Of a stretch of 64,000 bases of DNA, positions 48,714 through 59,897 are shown in pieces. How positions within the stretch are numbered: the first letter of the stretch is position 1; each line of letters begins with the position of its first letter. The notes beneath the pieces were generated by a model. The model saw only the letters and a program-made list of their open reading frames with translations. It was not told the origin of the DNA and made no database searches. This DNA comes from Strongylocentrotus droebachiensis (taxonomy: Eukaryota; Echinodermata; Echinoidea; Camarodonta; Strongylocentrotidae): NCBI GenBank assembly GCA_035222895.1, contig JAVYIG010002118.1, forward strand, positions 124,001 through 188,000. The letters run 5' to 3'. A program made the translations under genes and the position numbers.

Positions 48714-48730
48714 TTTTGTCTCCCCTTCCT
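48714..48730 (-). other. Polypurine tract beside LTR copy 2
   Basis: Same 17-base tract as at 47167-47183, directly next to the LTR's TG on the minus strand. Confidence 0.68.
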
Positions 48731-50212
48731 ATAAACAGACCGCTCGCTCTAGTTTTACATTCAGACAACAAATATATTTCTTATATAAGCGATTATCGGC
48801 GTCCAAATTCGCAAGAATGCCGCCAAACGAGATGCAACGCAACTCGCCGCCAAATATATCGCGTTTTATAGTGTTCACAACAGGTCACTCATATAAATGT
48901 AAACTTTCCGAGCCATAATAGATTAGGTTAATCATACTGAATTAACTGCATTACTGTTGTAGGCCACGTAAGCCTGGCATTATTAATCAGCAATCCAATT
49001 GTGCATCATCATCAATGTACGGGAGTTAATCCCTCAATACGGAAGACGAAGGAGCAAAAGAAAACATTTATTGGCTTAACTATCATCTAAAAGTCGCCAA
49101 GACGAACAGTAACTCTAATATTGATACCCCAAACATTAATACTGCACACGAGAAAAAATATTGATCATTATAACTCCATATAATCATTATAACTCGATGT
49201 TACTAAATAACTAGCGAAGCTATCCTACACTGTTAGGGAAACAGGACACGACGATACATTTATGTTAGCCTTACAACATTAAAGTGAGAACCACACGATA
49301 CTCGAGGGACAATGTCCGATTCACGTTAGCCCCTACCGTGGGCATTTCGTTGAGGGTCTAGACGCATACACTGTCGTAGTCGGCTCTCATGGGGAAATCC
49401 GACACCGCTCAAGTGTTTACCCTAAAACAGGCGTTGTCAATCACCAGGTTTAGCCTTCAGTTTCATGACCAAAATACCTTATGTAATGCTTTTCATTTCC
49501 TCATCCATTCATCCACGTGGTAAAAGTCTTAATCTCACTTTTCCCTCACCCGATTCCTTGATGGACCTACGGGTTCGCTGCGTGCCGACGTGTAAACACA
49601 TTAATTGTGTTTCCACAAAGTCTGGTGTCCGCGAATTAGGCTGTCACCATCATTGCTGTCCTCGTGTATGATCAAAGCTTGGCGAGTCAACTGCGTGGAG
49701 AAAGGTGCTTACATAATCCCTCAACCCCTTTAGACGAAGCCCACGCTGTACTCTCACGTGATTCGAACTGGGAGGCCGAGGTTTCCTTCCCGCCGTTCTT
49801 TCTCTTTCGCAAAAAGAGCCGCTTTAGTCTGCCACTATCCAAACCCGAGGCTCGGACGAAATCCAGTGATGAGTGTGGGCGAAGAGGCTGCAAAAGGGGG
49901 TAGAAAACAAGAAAAAACAAACGGCCAGCATCTTGGGTTCCAACACATATTAAATAACAGACATTTTTTGTTCCTTTCAAAGCTGAAACTTATTTGAAAA
50001 AAGTAAGAAATATGGGGGAGAGGCTGGGGGTGGGGAGGAGGTCACGGAAAAAATATCGATTGCAGAATAGCAACAAACTGTTTGCTGGAAATCTTAATCA
50101 GTTTGTGTTGAGAATCAAGGCATAATATGTTAAAATAAACTGCTCTGTTAAATCCAGTTGGCACCTCAAACCGCGCTCTCTATCATACGTGATGTCTTCG
50201 GGTCGACCCTTA
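48731..50212. other. Unassigned sequence in interior y, left part
   Basis: 93 bp of shared tail (48731-48823), then about 1.4 kb of single-copy DNA. Only short overlapping frames are present on both strands (for example 49465-49671 and 49664-49903), without recognisable motifs. I see no gag-pol similarity here. Confidence 0.6.
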
Positions 50213-50408
50213 TACAGTCAAACCTGCTTTATAGTGACCACTTGTCTACAAAGACCCCCTGTCTACAAATGCCATATTTGTTGATTCCCTTGAAAATGGT
50301 TTCTTATTGAATCATGTACTAAATGAACCTGTCTACAAAGACCACCTGTCTACAAAGGCCACTTTTGGTGTTTCCCTGGGGTGGTCACTCTAGACAGGTT
50401 TGGCTGTA
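50213..50408. mobile_element. TA-flanked MITE (192 bp, mariner/pogo-like)
   Basis: Imperfect terminal inverted repeats of about 25 bp, CAGTCAAACCTG... at 50215 and ...CAGGTTTGGCTG ending at 50406, flanked by TA at 50213-50214 and 50407-50408. The interior is a simple internal repeat of CTGTCTACAAAGACCACC-type motifs. TA duplication and CAGT-type ends are typical of Tc1/mariner-pogo-derived MITEs; no transposase is encoded. It abuts the tail of the LINE fragment that follows. Confidence 0.8.
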
Positions 50409-50960
50409 ATAATAATATTAATAATAATAAGTTTCACTTAGTAGCGCTTGCCATATGAGAGTTATCTCGAAGCGCTCTACAATATTGATGCGAGTAAAAG
50501 TAAACAGAGCAATGACAAGAGAACAATATTTAAGTGAAACTATCAAACATAAGATAGCAAGGTAAGGTAAAAATTTAAGAACTAGGTTGAATATGCCTTT
50601 TCTGTTGGTAGGTTTATGATTTCGATCTAAACAAAGTAACATGAGAGATGCAATGAATGAAGGCTGGAGAGGTTCCACAAACGTGGAGCAGAGCAAGAAA
50701 AGGAGCTATCACCAAAGTATTTTGTTTTTGCTTTTTTAACGGTCAAAAGTTAAAAGAAGAACTTTGAACTGGATGCGAAATTGAATGGGGAGCCAATGCA
50801 ATTGTTTAAGGGTTAGTGTAACATGGTTATGTTTTTTGGTGAGAGAAACTAGCCGTGCTGCAGAGTTCTGGATTCTCTGCAGCTTGGCCATAAATTTTTC
50901 CGGAATTTCATGGACGGGGCTATTACAACTGTCCCCAATAGATACCACGATGTAAGGCTC
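50408..50960 (-). pseudogene. 3' end of a CR1/L2-type LINE (RT C-terminus)
   Basis: The minus-strand frame ending at 50736 contains KLQRIQNSAARLV, then HVTLTLKQLHWLPI and FRIQFKVLLLTF, the well-known conserved block after the catalytic core in CR1/L2-like non-LTR reverse transcriptases. A degraded D-CNS...IPE motif (family form DYCNSLLYGLP) lies just upstream. The catalytic domain and everything before it are gone. A 3' region of about 300 bp follows, ending in a TTA-rich tail (50408-50430 on the plus strand), as expected for this class. It is in the minus orientation, like the surrounding element, and clearly dead. Confidence 0.85.
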
Positions 50961-52014
50961 GTCGTGTTCTACCAAATCGTGTAATTGGTTCATGTCTCGC
51001 ATTCTTAGTTTTGGCGAAAATCGCAAAACCATGGTTAGCACTGCTAATGGCGCTTAAATGAGCTTTCCGAGACGTTTTGTTCGTTTTGGCCCAAATGGCA
51101 AATGACTTTCGAATGAAGTATGATGATTTCAGTGAAAGACTTGGAGAGGAATTTATGAATTTTACCAATTATTCTTAAAGCGAGGGATGCTTTACACAGA
51201 TACTATTGACATGGGAGCCCAATGAAAGGATTTGATCAAACGTATAATGAATGGGAGGTCCAGCGACCCATGTTTTGAATCTGCTCACAAGAATATCCCC
51301 TCATAGCCGCAGAAAGAGCCGCCCCTATCTGAGCATGAGCAGATAAAGGTCATTGCAGAACAAATTTTGAAATACACGGAGACGAAATACTGGATACGTG
51401 CTCATGAAAGATATGTAATCATTATTCATTCATGCACATTCAGTGCACTCCATGATACACAGGTGGAAGTAATCTTTGAAAAGGGGAAACAAATGCTATT
51501 TATATAGCACGTCCATCGATGCAAGAGTGATTATTTCAAATTGTACAAAGTGGGACCTCTTCATGTTTTGAAGATCTGTGGATATTCGGGGTCATTGCCG
51601 TAATATGCTAACCGTGAACTGGTCTAGCATTAAAAATGTGCAAAGTACGAGTAAATTCATGTCTAGTCAGCGGGGATGTATCAAAATGTCTAAATAATGC
51701 ATTGCCTTGTGCTAACCGAGTGTGTATACTGCCACTGCAACCCCTGCATAGGGCCCATATGAGCACGCAGCTGATCTGTTTCGGAATATTCGTGCCATGA
51801 TATAAACAAAGCGATTTGCTCAACATCGGGCATTTGCAATAACTCGAAATGTCAACCCGAAAAGTCTGAAAGGCGAAATGACTGAGCTGTTGCCACTGAC
51901 AACCACAACTCTGTGTCCACAGTTGGCCACGAGGAGTCCGGCCGAGTAACGGAACTGTATATCATAATCGCGCCAATTATAGTTCGACCCCGCTGAAGTT
52001 GTCACTATGCTCAT
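50961..52014. other. Unassigned sequence in interior y, middle part
   Basis: About 1 kb between the two LINE remnants. The minus-strand frames at 50923-51168, 51608-51826 and 51820-52014 are short and have no recognisable motif. I see no gene. Confidence 0.55.
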
Positions 52015-52136
52015 ATTGAATTGAATTGAATTTATTTATTCACCACCCTTGAAAACATTGAAACAATGTACAACATACCATGACAATGTCAATATATAAA
52101 AATACATGTTCTACAGTTGTATACACATACGATATC

Positions 52137-52205
<69 letters not shown>

Positions 52206-52890
52206 CTTCTTTTATATAGTTATAAGTAATTGTAGTGTCAAGAGTAATACAATAAATGTCTATTTACAATGAGTTCGAGATCGATGGTAAAATCGGGTAA
52301 AGAATAGCACATGTGCTAGTCGAGTTTGACTCTTGTTATCTGAAGCCTAAAATAAAGTTTATTAAAAAATACATGATGGGTTTCCAAATCCTATAAGTAA
52401 GATTTGTTTGTAGACTGGTTGATATATATACAACTATATAAATTCAAGGTTATATTTCGTAGTTTTCACCTAAGAGTAATTTTTTTGTAAATTTTTTACG
52501 AAAAGATGTTCTTGATCTCTCAATCCTTAATCAGTAAGAAGCATATTCCAAAAATTACTTCCACAAACGAAACAGAAAATCTTCCTTGGTCTGTTTTGAA
52601 TAGGAAGATTAATCGTCGACCCGTTTCTCTGTCTATGAATGTTCATGTTGTATCATCTGCCATAATTTTTTTTTTTTTTTTTTTTTTTAAGGAATGAGGT
52701 AATCGTTCGTTTATCAAATCAAACACAAAAGTACAAATAGAAAGAGAACGATGTGGCTTGAAAGTTAAAGCACGTACAGCCAACTTTCGAGTATAAAATA
52801 AACAATTCAAGTGTGATTTAAAAGTACTACCCCACACCATGGAGTAACTAGACCAAACCTCGCTGTCATGTGGCTGTATCAGAGCTTTTT
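52015..52890 (-). pseudogene. Second decayed LINE 3' end
   Basis: Minus-strand translation gives scattered, frame-shifted matches to the C-terminal part of a non-LTR reverse transcriptase: an IQPH then MVWGSTFKSHLNCLFYTRKLAVRAL (family form LIQPHFDYCS.VWG...QK.A.R), FVFDLINERLP, and a terminal SFRKKFTKKLLL. A 23-base T run (52666-52688) interrupts it. A 3' untranslated part with (TA)n and T runs follows, ending in a TTCAA pentamer tail (52015-52030). Its motifs differ from the 50.7-kb fragment, so it is another LINE family. Confidence 0.7.
52141..52205. repeat. (TA)n microsatellite and T30 run
   Basis: TA repeat at 52141-52175, then about 30 T to 52205, inside the 3' part of the LINE remnant. 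Confidence 0.95.
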
Positions 52891-53625
52891 ACGACAGTAT
52901 CAATATAAGGTGAGACAAAGTGCCGTAATTTAAAGATGATAATTATCAACCTTTCTCCGAAGACAGTCATTAAGATGTTATATGTGAATTCCATCTTAAA
53001 TGTCTGTCAAATGGTAATACCAATACATTAATGCCAGTTATGGTGGGAGGAGCATCAATTAACAACCCAACCCCACTTTCTTCATGCTACCCGAACCAAT
53101 CAAAAACAATGGCCATGACTCACCCGATTGACTATTAGTTCAGTTCAGCTGTCATGTCATGTACCCGACGGCTGGAAGTTATCGCCTGCGCCGACCACAG
53201 TGCTGGGGAGGTCCTTACAGTAAACGCCCTCCCTGCATGAAGATATAGGGCCGTCATCGGGGCTGGTGTTGAAGACGCCTTATCGAATGTCCCGTCGAAA
53301 GCAGATGATGACACCGACTGTGGGCTGTCTTTTCTTCCTACCCGCCGCTTTCACTGATTGATGCGAAGCTGTAATAGCAGCCACCGCAACGATGCCGGCA
53401 CTCCGGCCAAAACGGCTGGCTGTCGGCTTCCACGCCACCATCCGATGACCGCTGCTGAGCTTTCGTTTTCGGCATTTTGTCTAAGTCAATTGATTACAGA
53501 CTACAGTTATTTACCCCTTTAATATTGGGATAAGGTGTCTATATGCAGAGTGCAAGTGTTGATCCACCTCACTGAAGTCAGGAAAAACGATATATTATGA
53601 ATAAGAAATGGAAATACAGATTAGT
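52891..53625. other. Unassigned sequence in interior y, right part
   Basis: About 0.7 kb of single-copy DNA, more GC-rich between 53150 and 53470 than its surroundings. No frame, RNA or repeat that I recognise. Confidence 0.55.
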
Positions 53626-53873
53626 CAAAAAGTTTGTTCACAAATCTGACCATCTCTAATGAAGACCATAGAAAGAATGAGGCGAGCTGAGAGCACGCGA
53701 TGTAATGGCGCGAACCTTACCGGTTTTATTGCTGACGCCAATACTTCCACGACCCCCTCCCTCTTCTCGGAAGTGACCTCGAGGCGTGTGGTCTACGGCT
53801 CGGTACAAGCTTCTCTGTTCAGATTGGGAATAACTTGTTTTAGCTCCTTCGAGTAGTTCACTAAAATGTATTA
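53626..53873 (-). mobile_element. Second leader copy B2 with 7-bp LTR remnant
   Basis: Identical to B1 through CTAAAATGTA. Then come TTA and the satellite. On the minus strand only the last 7 bp of an LTR (TAATACA) remain before the leader, so the expected outer 5' LTR is missing. Confidence 0.72.
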
Positions 53874-55047
53874 GAATACATCTTTTGCTACATCTACAAC
53901 AATGCAATGTATCCGGTTCGACTCCCAGTTTCTCCTTTATTTTTTTTTAAATTATTTTTCTTCACCCCATGATATTGACTTTCCATCTCTTTTTTAAAGG
54001 GGACACCCCCCCCCACCTCCTAAACAAAGGAGTAAATGACATGTGATACTATTTTCTTTTTTTTAAAAGCGACTTTTTGAATTACTTAGTCGTTAGAATA
54101 CATCTTTTGCTACATCTACAACAATAAGTAGCAATATGAAAAAATGACATGTGATACTATTTTCTTTTTTTTTAAAGCGACTTTTTGAATTACTTAGTCG
54201 TTAGAATACATCTTTCGCTACATCTACAACAATAAGTGGCAATATGAAAAAATGACATGTGATACTATTTCCTTTTTTTTTAAAGCGACTTTTTGAATTA
54301 CTTAGTCGTTAGAATACATCTTTTGCTACATCTACAACAATGCAATGTATCAGGTTCGACTCCCAGTTTCTCCTTTATTTTTTTTAAAATTATTTTTCTT
54401 CACCCCATGATATTGACTTTCCATCTCTTTTTTAAAGGGGACACCCCCCCCCCACCTCCTAAACAAAGGAGTAAATGACATGTGATACTATTTTCTTTTT
54501 TTTAAAAGCGACTTTTTGAATTACTTAGTCGTTAGAATACATCTTTTGCTACATCTACAACAATGCAATGTATCAGGTTCGACTCCCAGTTTCTCCTTTA
54601 TTTTTTTTAAAATTATTTTTCTTCACCCCATGATATTGACTTTCCATCTCTTTTTTAAAGGGGACACCCCCCCCCCCCACCTCCTAAACAAAGGAGTAAA
54701 TGACATGTGATACTATTTTCTTTTTTTTTAAAAGCGACTTTTTGAATTACTTAGTCGTTAGAATACATCTTTTGCTACATCTACAACAATAAGTGGTAAT
54801 ATGAAAAAATGACATGTGATACTATTTCCTTTTTTTTTAAAGCGACTTTTTGAATTACTTAGTCGTTAGAATACATCTTTCGCTACATCTACAACAATAA
54901 GTGGCAATATGAAAAAATGACATGTGATACTATTTTCTTTTTTTTTAAAAGCGACTTTTTGAATTACTTAGTCGTTAGAATACATCTTTCGCTACATCTA
55001 CAACAATAAGTATCAATATGAAAAAATACATAGAGATTGGCAGTGTG

Positions 55048-55443
55048 ACACATTTAGTCTAGTGGATAGGCAATTGCCTGGTAACTGTAAGGTATCGGGT
55101 TCGACACCCAGCTAGTGTTTTTTTTTTAATCTTTGAAAAAGAAAAACGTCTTTTGCTACATCTACACGATAAGTATCAATATGAAAAAATACATAGAGAT
55201 TGGCAGTGTGACACATTTAGTCTAGTGGATAGGCAATTGCCTGGTAACTGTAAGGTATCGGGTTCGACACCCAGCTAGTGTTTTTTTTTAAATCTTTGAA
55301 AAAGAAAAAAGTCTTTTGCTACATCTACACGATAAGTATCAATATAAAAAAATACATAGAGTTTGGCAGTGTGACACAATAGTCTATTGGATAGGCAATT
55401 GCCTGGTAACTGGAAGGTATCGGGTTCGACACACAGCAAGTGC
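55048..55443 (+). tRNA. tRNA-like trio of U15
   Basis: T1 55048-55118, T2 55211-55281, T3 55374-55443. Confidence 0.55.
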
Positions 55444-55579
55444 TTTTAAAAAAAAATCTTTATAATAGAAAAACTTATGTTAAACCCCTTTTTATCTCAC
55501 TCAAAGTCCATATTTATTGCTATTTTTTTAATTGATTGATACAATTTTTTTAATTTTTTTATAATTTTTTTTTGGTGGG

Positions 55580-55750
55580 TAGCTGGCGGTCGTCAGCTAG
55601 CTGGCGGTCGTCAGCTAGCTGGCGGTCGTCAGCTAGCTGGCGGTCGTCAGCTAGCTGGCGGTCGTCAGCTAGTTGGCGACCGCCAGGGTCGTCAGCTAGC
55701 TGGCGGTCGTCAGCTAGCTGGCGGTCGTCAGCTAGCTGGCGGTCGTCAGC
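55580..55750. repeat. 18-bp minisatellite of U15, 9 copies with the 27-bp variant
   Basis: Five copies, the 27-bp variant, three copies (171 bp): the same layout as U9. Confidence 0.95.
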
Positions 55751-58700
55751 GTGGCCTGCGGCCGGTAGCGGTAGCCACAGAGCCATGTCCATTTTTAAAA
55801 CTAGATTCAAAAGCCTCTTATTGCCAGGTTAACAACGTTTTTTTTCCATTTTCAATCATAATATCCTCGTTTAAATCACTCTCTACTGTCCCGTACTATC
55901 CCTTTCCTGCCTGTAAACAACTCATTTGCAGCATGCATGCAATGAACGGTGTTTTACTCCTCCAATAAATTTAATAAAAGCGCCCTAATCTTGCACGAGG
56001 TGAGACAAAGGGCCTTTTACATTTGAAAGCATTTAACCCACCTCGCCTGTGTACCCGAGCAGAATTAAATAGTGCTCAACAATAAAAACCCACAGTCTTG
56101 GGTCAAGAGGTCTATATTGGTTTGTTTATTTATTTATTTGTTTTAATTGACAGTGTACTATTACATATCAGGTATATTAGATACTCTGTTTTAAATACAA
56201 TCAATTAGACTGTCGAGCAATTAATGAATTATATCTTCTGCTTCTTGTCCTAAAATCATATCTAATTACTGGTTTTTAAAACGGTATCATTTGAATTTCC
56301 ATTTCCCAGCATTATTTTTGAACTGTCCCGAAATTGTTTTCCTTTCTTGAAATCAGACTACAGCCCCAGCCTATTCTTTACTTATGCATGGGATATTGAA
56401 AGGCCTTGTCCTCCCAGACAAGGATAAAAAGCTTATTCAGTAGGCTACCTTTAGGGACAATACTTTAAAATAATGCTGTCATTGTTGCAATGTTAGGAAT
56501 GCTATTATTACCTCTTTGGGAATCCACGTATTTGCCAAAAGTATTTGCTCAATGAAGGGAGGGTCGGATTTTTTTCTTCAATTCATTAATTGATGCCATG
56601 TCTGAAAGAGCTGAGTAGTTTGTTACGTAACTATTCAAAAATTGCAGGTGCAAGCTATTGAAAAGCCAAGCTTCCTTTATTCATTGGTGCCCTTTTGTAG
56701 AATTCGTAGCGTATACTAAATTGAATAGACCCGTGTTCTATTCATTATGCTATGTCAGGGCAGTGACCTATTGTCATATCACTTTAAGTTAAAGTCAGTA
56801 GTTCGCAGAATAAATGAAAATAACATAAAACCTCCCTAATATATCAGTAATATCAGTAACTGAAAGAAAAAAAATAGGGGCAATCTTGACAACATCGGAC
56901 TACAAAAATAATAATAAATATGCCTCCCGAAAGCGTGAAATCAGTAAATCGGCATATTGTGTAAAGTCATTAACATGCAGAAAGTGTTAAGAACAACAAA
57001 CGAACCAGAGAGTAGCAGTGAGGCAAAGTGGTCTTGTGGATAAGGCTGATCGCTTCACAATGCAATGTATCCAGTTCGACTCCTAGTTTCTCCTTTATTT
57101 TTTTTAAAATTATTTTTCTTCACCCCATGATATTGACTTTCCATCTCTTTTTTAAAGGGGACACCCCCCCCCCCACCTCCTAAACAAAGGAGTAAATGAC
57201 ATGTGATACTATTTTCTTTTTTTTTAAAGCGACTTTTTGAATTACTTAGTCGTTAGAATACATCTTTTGCTACATCTACAACAATGCAATGTATCCGGTT
57301 CGACTCCCAGTTTCTCCTTTATTTTTTTTTAAATTATTTTTCTTCACCCCATGATATTGACTTTCCATCTCTTTTTTAAAGGGGACACCCCCCACCTCCT
57401 AAACAAAGGAGTAAATGACATGTAATACTATTTTCTTTTTTTTAAAGCGACTTTTTGAATTACTTAGTCGTTAGAATACATCTTTTGCTACATCTACAAC
57501 AATAAGTGGCAATATGAAAAAATGACATGTGATACTATTTTTTTTTTTTTTAAAGCGACTTTTTGAATTACTTAGTCGTTAGAATACATCTTTTGCTACA
57601 TCTACAACAATGCAATGTATCAGGTTCGACTCCCAGTTTCTCCTTTATTTTTTTTTAAATTATTTTTCTTCACCCCATGATATTGACTTTCCATCTCTTT
57701 TTTAAAGGGGACACCCCCCCCCCCACCTCCTAAACAAAGGAGTAAATGACATGTGATACTATTTTCTTTTTTTTAAAAGCGACTTTATGAATTACTTAGT
57801 CGTTAGAATACATCTTTTGCTACATCTACAACAATGCAATGTATCCGGTTCGACTCCCAGTTTCTCCTTTATTTTTTTTAAAATTATTTTTCTTCACCCC
57901 ATGATATTGACTTTCCATCTCTTTTTTAAAGGGGACACCCCCCCCCCCACCTCCTAAACAAAGGAGTAAATGACATGTGATACTATTTTCTTTTTTTTAA
58001 AGCGACTTTTTGAATTACTTAGTCGTTAGAATACATCTTTTGCTACATCTACAACAATAAGTAGTAATATGAAAAAATGACATGTGATACTATTTTCTTT
58101 TTTTTTAAAGCGACTTTTTGAATTACTTAGTCGTTAGAATACATCTTTTGCTACATCTACAACAATGCAATGTATCAGGTTCGACTCCCAGTTTCTCCTT
58201 TATTTTTTTTAAAATTATTTTTCTTCACCCCATGATATTGACTTTCCATCTCTTTTTTAAAGGGGACACCCCCCACCTCCTAAACAAAGGAGTAAATGAC
58301 ATGTGATACTATTTTCTTTTTTTTAAAAGCGACTTTTTGAATTACTTAGTCGTTAGAATACATCTTTTGCTACATCTACAACAATGCAATGTATCCGGTT
58401 CGACTCCCAGTTTCTCCTTTATTTTTTTTAAAATTATTTTTCTTCACCCCATGATATTGACTTTCCATCTCTTTTTTAAAGGGGACACCCCCCCCCCCCC
58501 ACCTCCTAAACAAAGGAGTAAATGACATGTGATACTATTTTCTTTTTTTTTAAAGCGACTTTTTGAATTACTTAGTCGTTAGAATACATCTTTCGCTACA
58601 TCTACAACAATAAGTGGCAATATGAAAAAATGACATGTGATACTATTTTTTTTTTTTTTTAAAGCGACTTTTTGAATTACTTAGTCGTTAGAATACATCT

Positions 58701-59203
58701 TTTGCTACATCTACAACAATGCAATGTATCAGGTTCGACTCCCAGTTTCTCCTTTATTTTTTTTAAAATTATTTTTCTTCACCCCATGATATTGACTTTC
58801 CATCTCTTTTTTAAAGGGGACACCCCCCCCACCTCCTAAACAAAGGAGTAAATGACATGTGATACTATTTTCTTTTTTTTAAAGCGACTTTTTGAATTAC
58901 TTAGTCGTTAGAATACATCTTTTGCTACATCTACAACAATGCAATGTATCAGGTTCGACTCCCAGTTTCTCCTTTATTTTGTTTTAAATTATTTTTCTTC
59001 ACCCCATGATATTGACTTTCCATCTCTTTTTTAAAGGGGACACCCCCCCCCACCTCCTAAACAAAGGAGTAAATGACATGTGATACTATTTTCTTTTTTT
59101 TTAAAAGCGACTTTTTGAATTACTTAGTCGTTAGAATACATCTTTCGCTACATCTACAACAATAAGTATCAATATGAAAAAATACATAGAGATTGGCAGT
59201 GTG

Positions 59204-59599
59204 ACACATTTAGTCTAGTGGATAGGCAATTGCCTGGTAACTGTAAGGTATCGGGTTCGACACCCAGCTAGTGTTTTTTTTTTAATCTTTGAAAAAGAAA
59301 AACGTCTTTTGCTACATCTACACGATAAGTATCAATATGAAAAAATACATAGAGATTGGCAGTGTGACACATTTAGTCTAGTGGATAGGCAATTGCCTGG
59401 TAACTGTAAGGTATCGGGTTCGACACCCAGCTAGTGTTTTTTTTTAAATCTTTGAAAAAGAAAAAAGTCTTTTGCTACATCTACACGATAAGTATCAATA
59501 TAAAAAAATACATAGAGTTTGGCAGTGTGACACAATAGTCTATTGGATAGGCAATTGCCTGGTAACTGGAAGGTATCGGGTTCGACACACAGCAAGTGC
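59204..59599 (+). tRNA. tRNA-like trio of U16
   Basis: T1 59204-59274, T2 59367-59437, T3 59530-59599. Confidence 0.55.
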
Positions 59600-59735
59600 T
59601 TTTAAAAAAAAATCTTTATAATAGAAAAACTTATGTTAAACCCCTTTTTATCTCACTCAAAGTCCATATTTATTGCTATTTTTTTAATTGATTGATACAA
59701 TTTTTTAATTTTTTTCATAATTTTTTTTTGGTGGG

Positions 59736-59897
59736 TAGCTGGCGGTCGTCAGCTAGCTGGCGGTCGTCAGCTAGCTGGCGGTCGTCAGCTAGCTGGCGGT
59801 CGTCAGCTAGCTGGCGGTCGTCAGCTAGCTGGCGGTCGTCAGCTAGCTGGCGGTCGTCAGCTAGCTGGCGGTCGTCAGCTAGCTGGCGGTCGTCAGC
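59736..59897. repeat. 18-bp minisatellite of U16, 9 copies
   Basis: Nine uniform copies (162 bp), one fewer than its twin U2. Confidence 0.95.

Larger units (their letters stand above)
46613..53873 (-). mobile_element. Composite non-autonomous LTR element inserted in U15
   Basis: This 7.26 kb of non-satellite DNA has plus-strand order A1 (46616-47276), interior x (47277-47914), B1 (47915-48159), A2 (48163-48823), interior y (48824-53625), B2 (53626-53870). A1/A2 (661 bp each) and B1/B2 (245 bp each) appear identical; x and y are unrelated. TTA occurs at 46613-46615, 48160-48162 and 53871-53873; other units have a single TTA at the empty site. Read on the minus strand, A is tail + polypurine tract + LTR, and B is the 5' leader next to the primer-site position. 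No gag, protease, RT or integrase frame is visible, so it would be TRIM/LARD-like. A recombinase element with a 3-bp TTA core is an alternative reading. Confidence 0.7.
53871..56947. repeat. Macrosatellite unit U15, right part
   Basis: Resumes with the second TTA and GAATACATC, the bases that follow TTA in the uninterrupted units. Contains 3 L and 4 S modules, so the whole unit is standard. Confidence 0.93.

Noticed and set aside
46616-53870. DNA transposon of the PIF/Harbinger type, suggested by the TTA duplication
   Set aside because: The outer ends (TTCCCACTCT and CTAAAATGTA) are not inverted repeats of each other, no transposase is visible, and polypurine tract, AATAAA and TG...CA ends fit an LTR better.
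46616-53870. Autonomous retrovirus-like element with gag-pol or env
   Set aside because: Neither interior has a long frame or recognisable protease, RT, RNase H, integrase or envelope motif.
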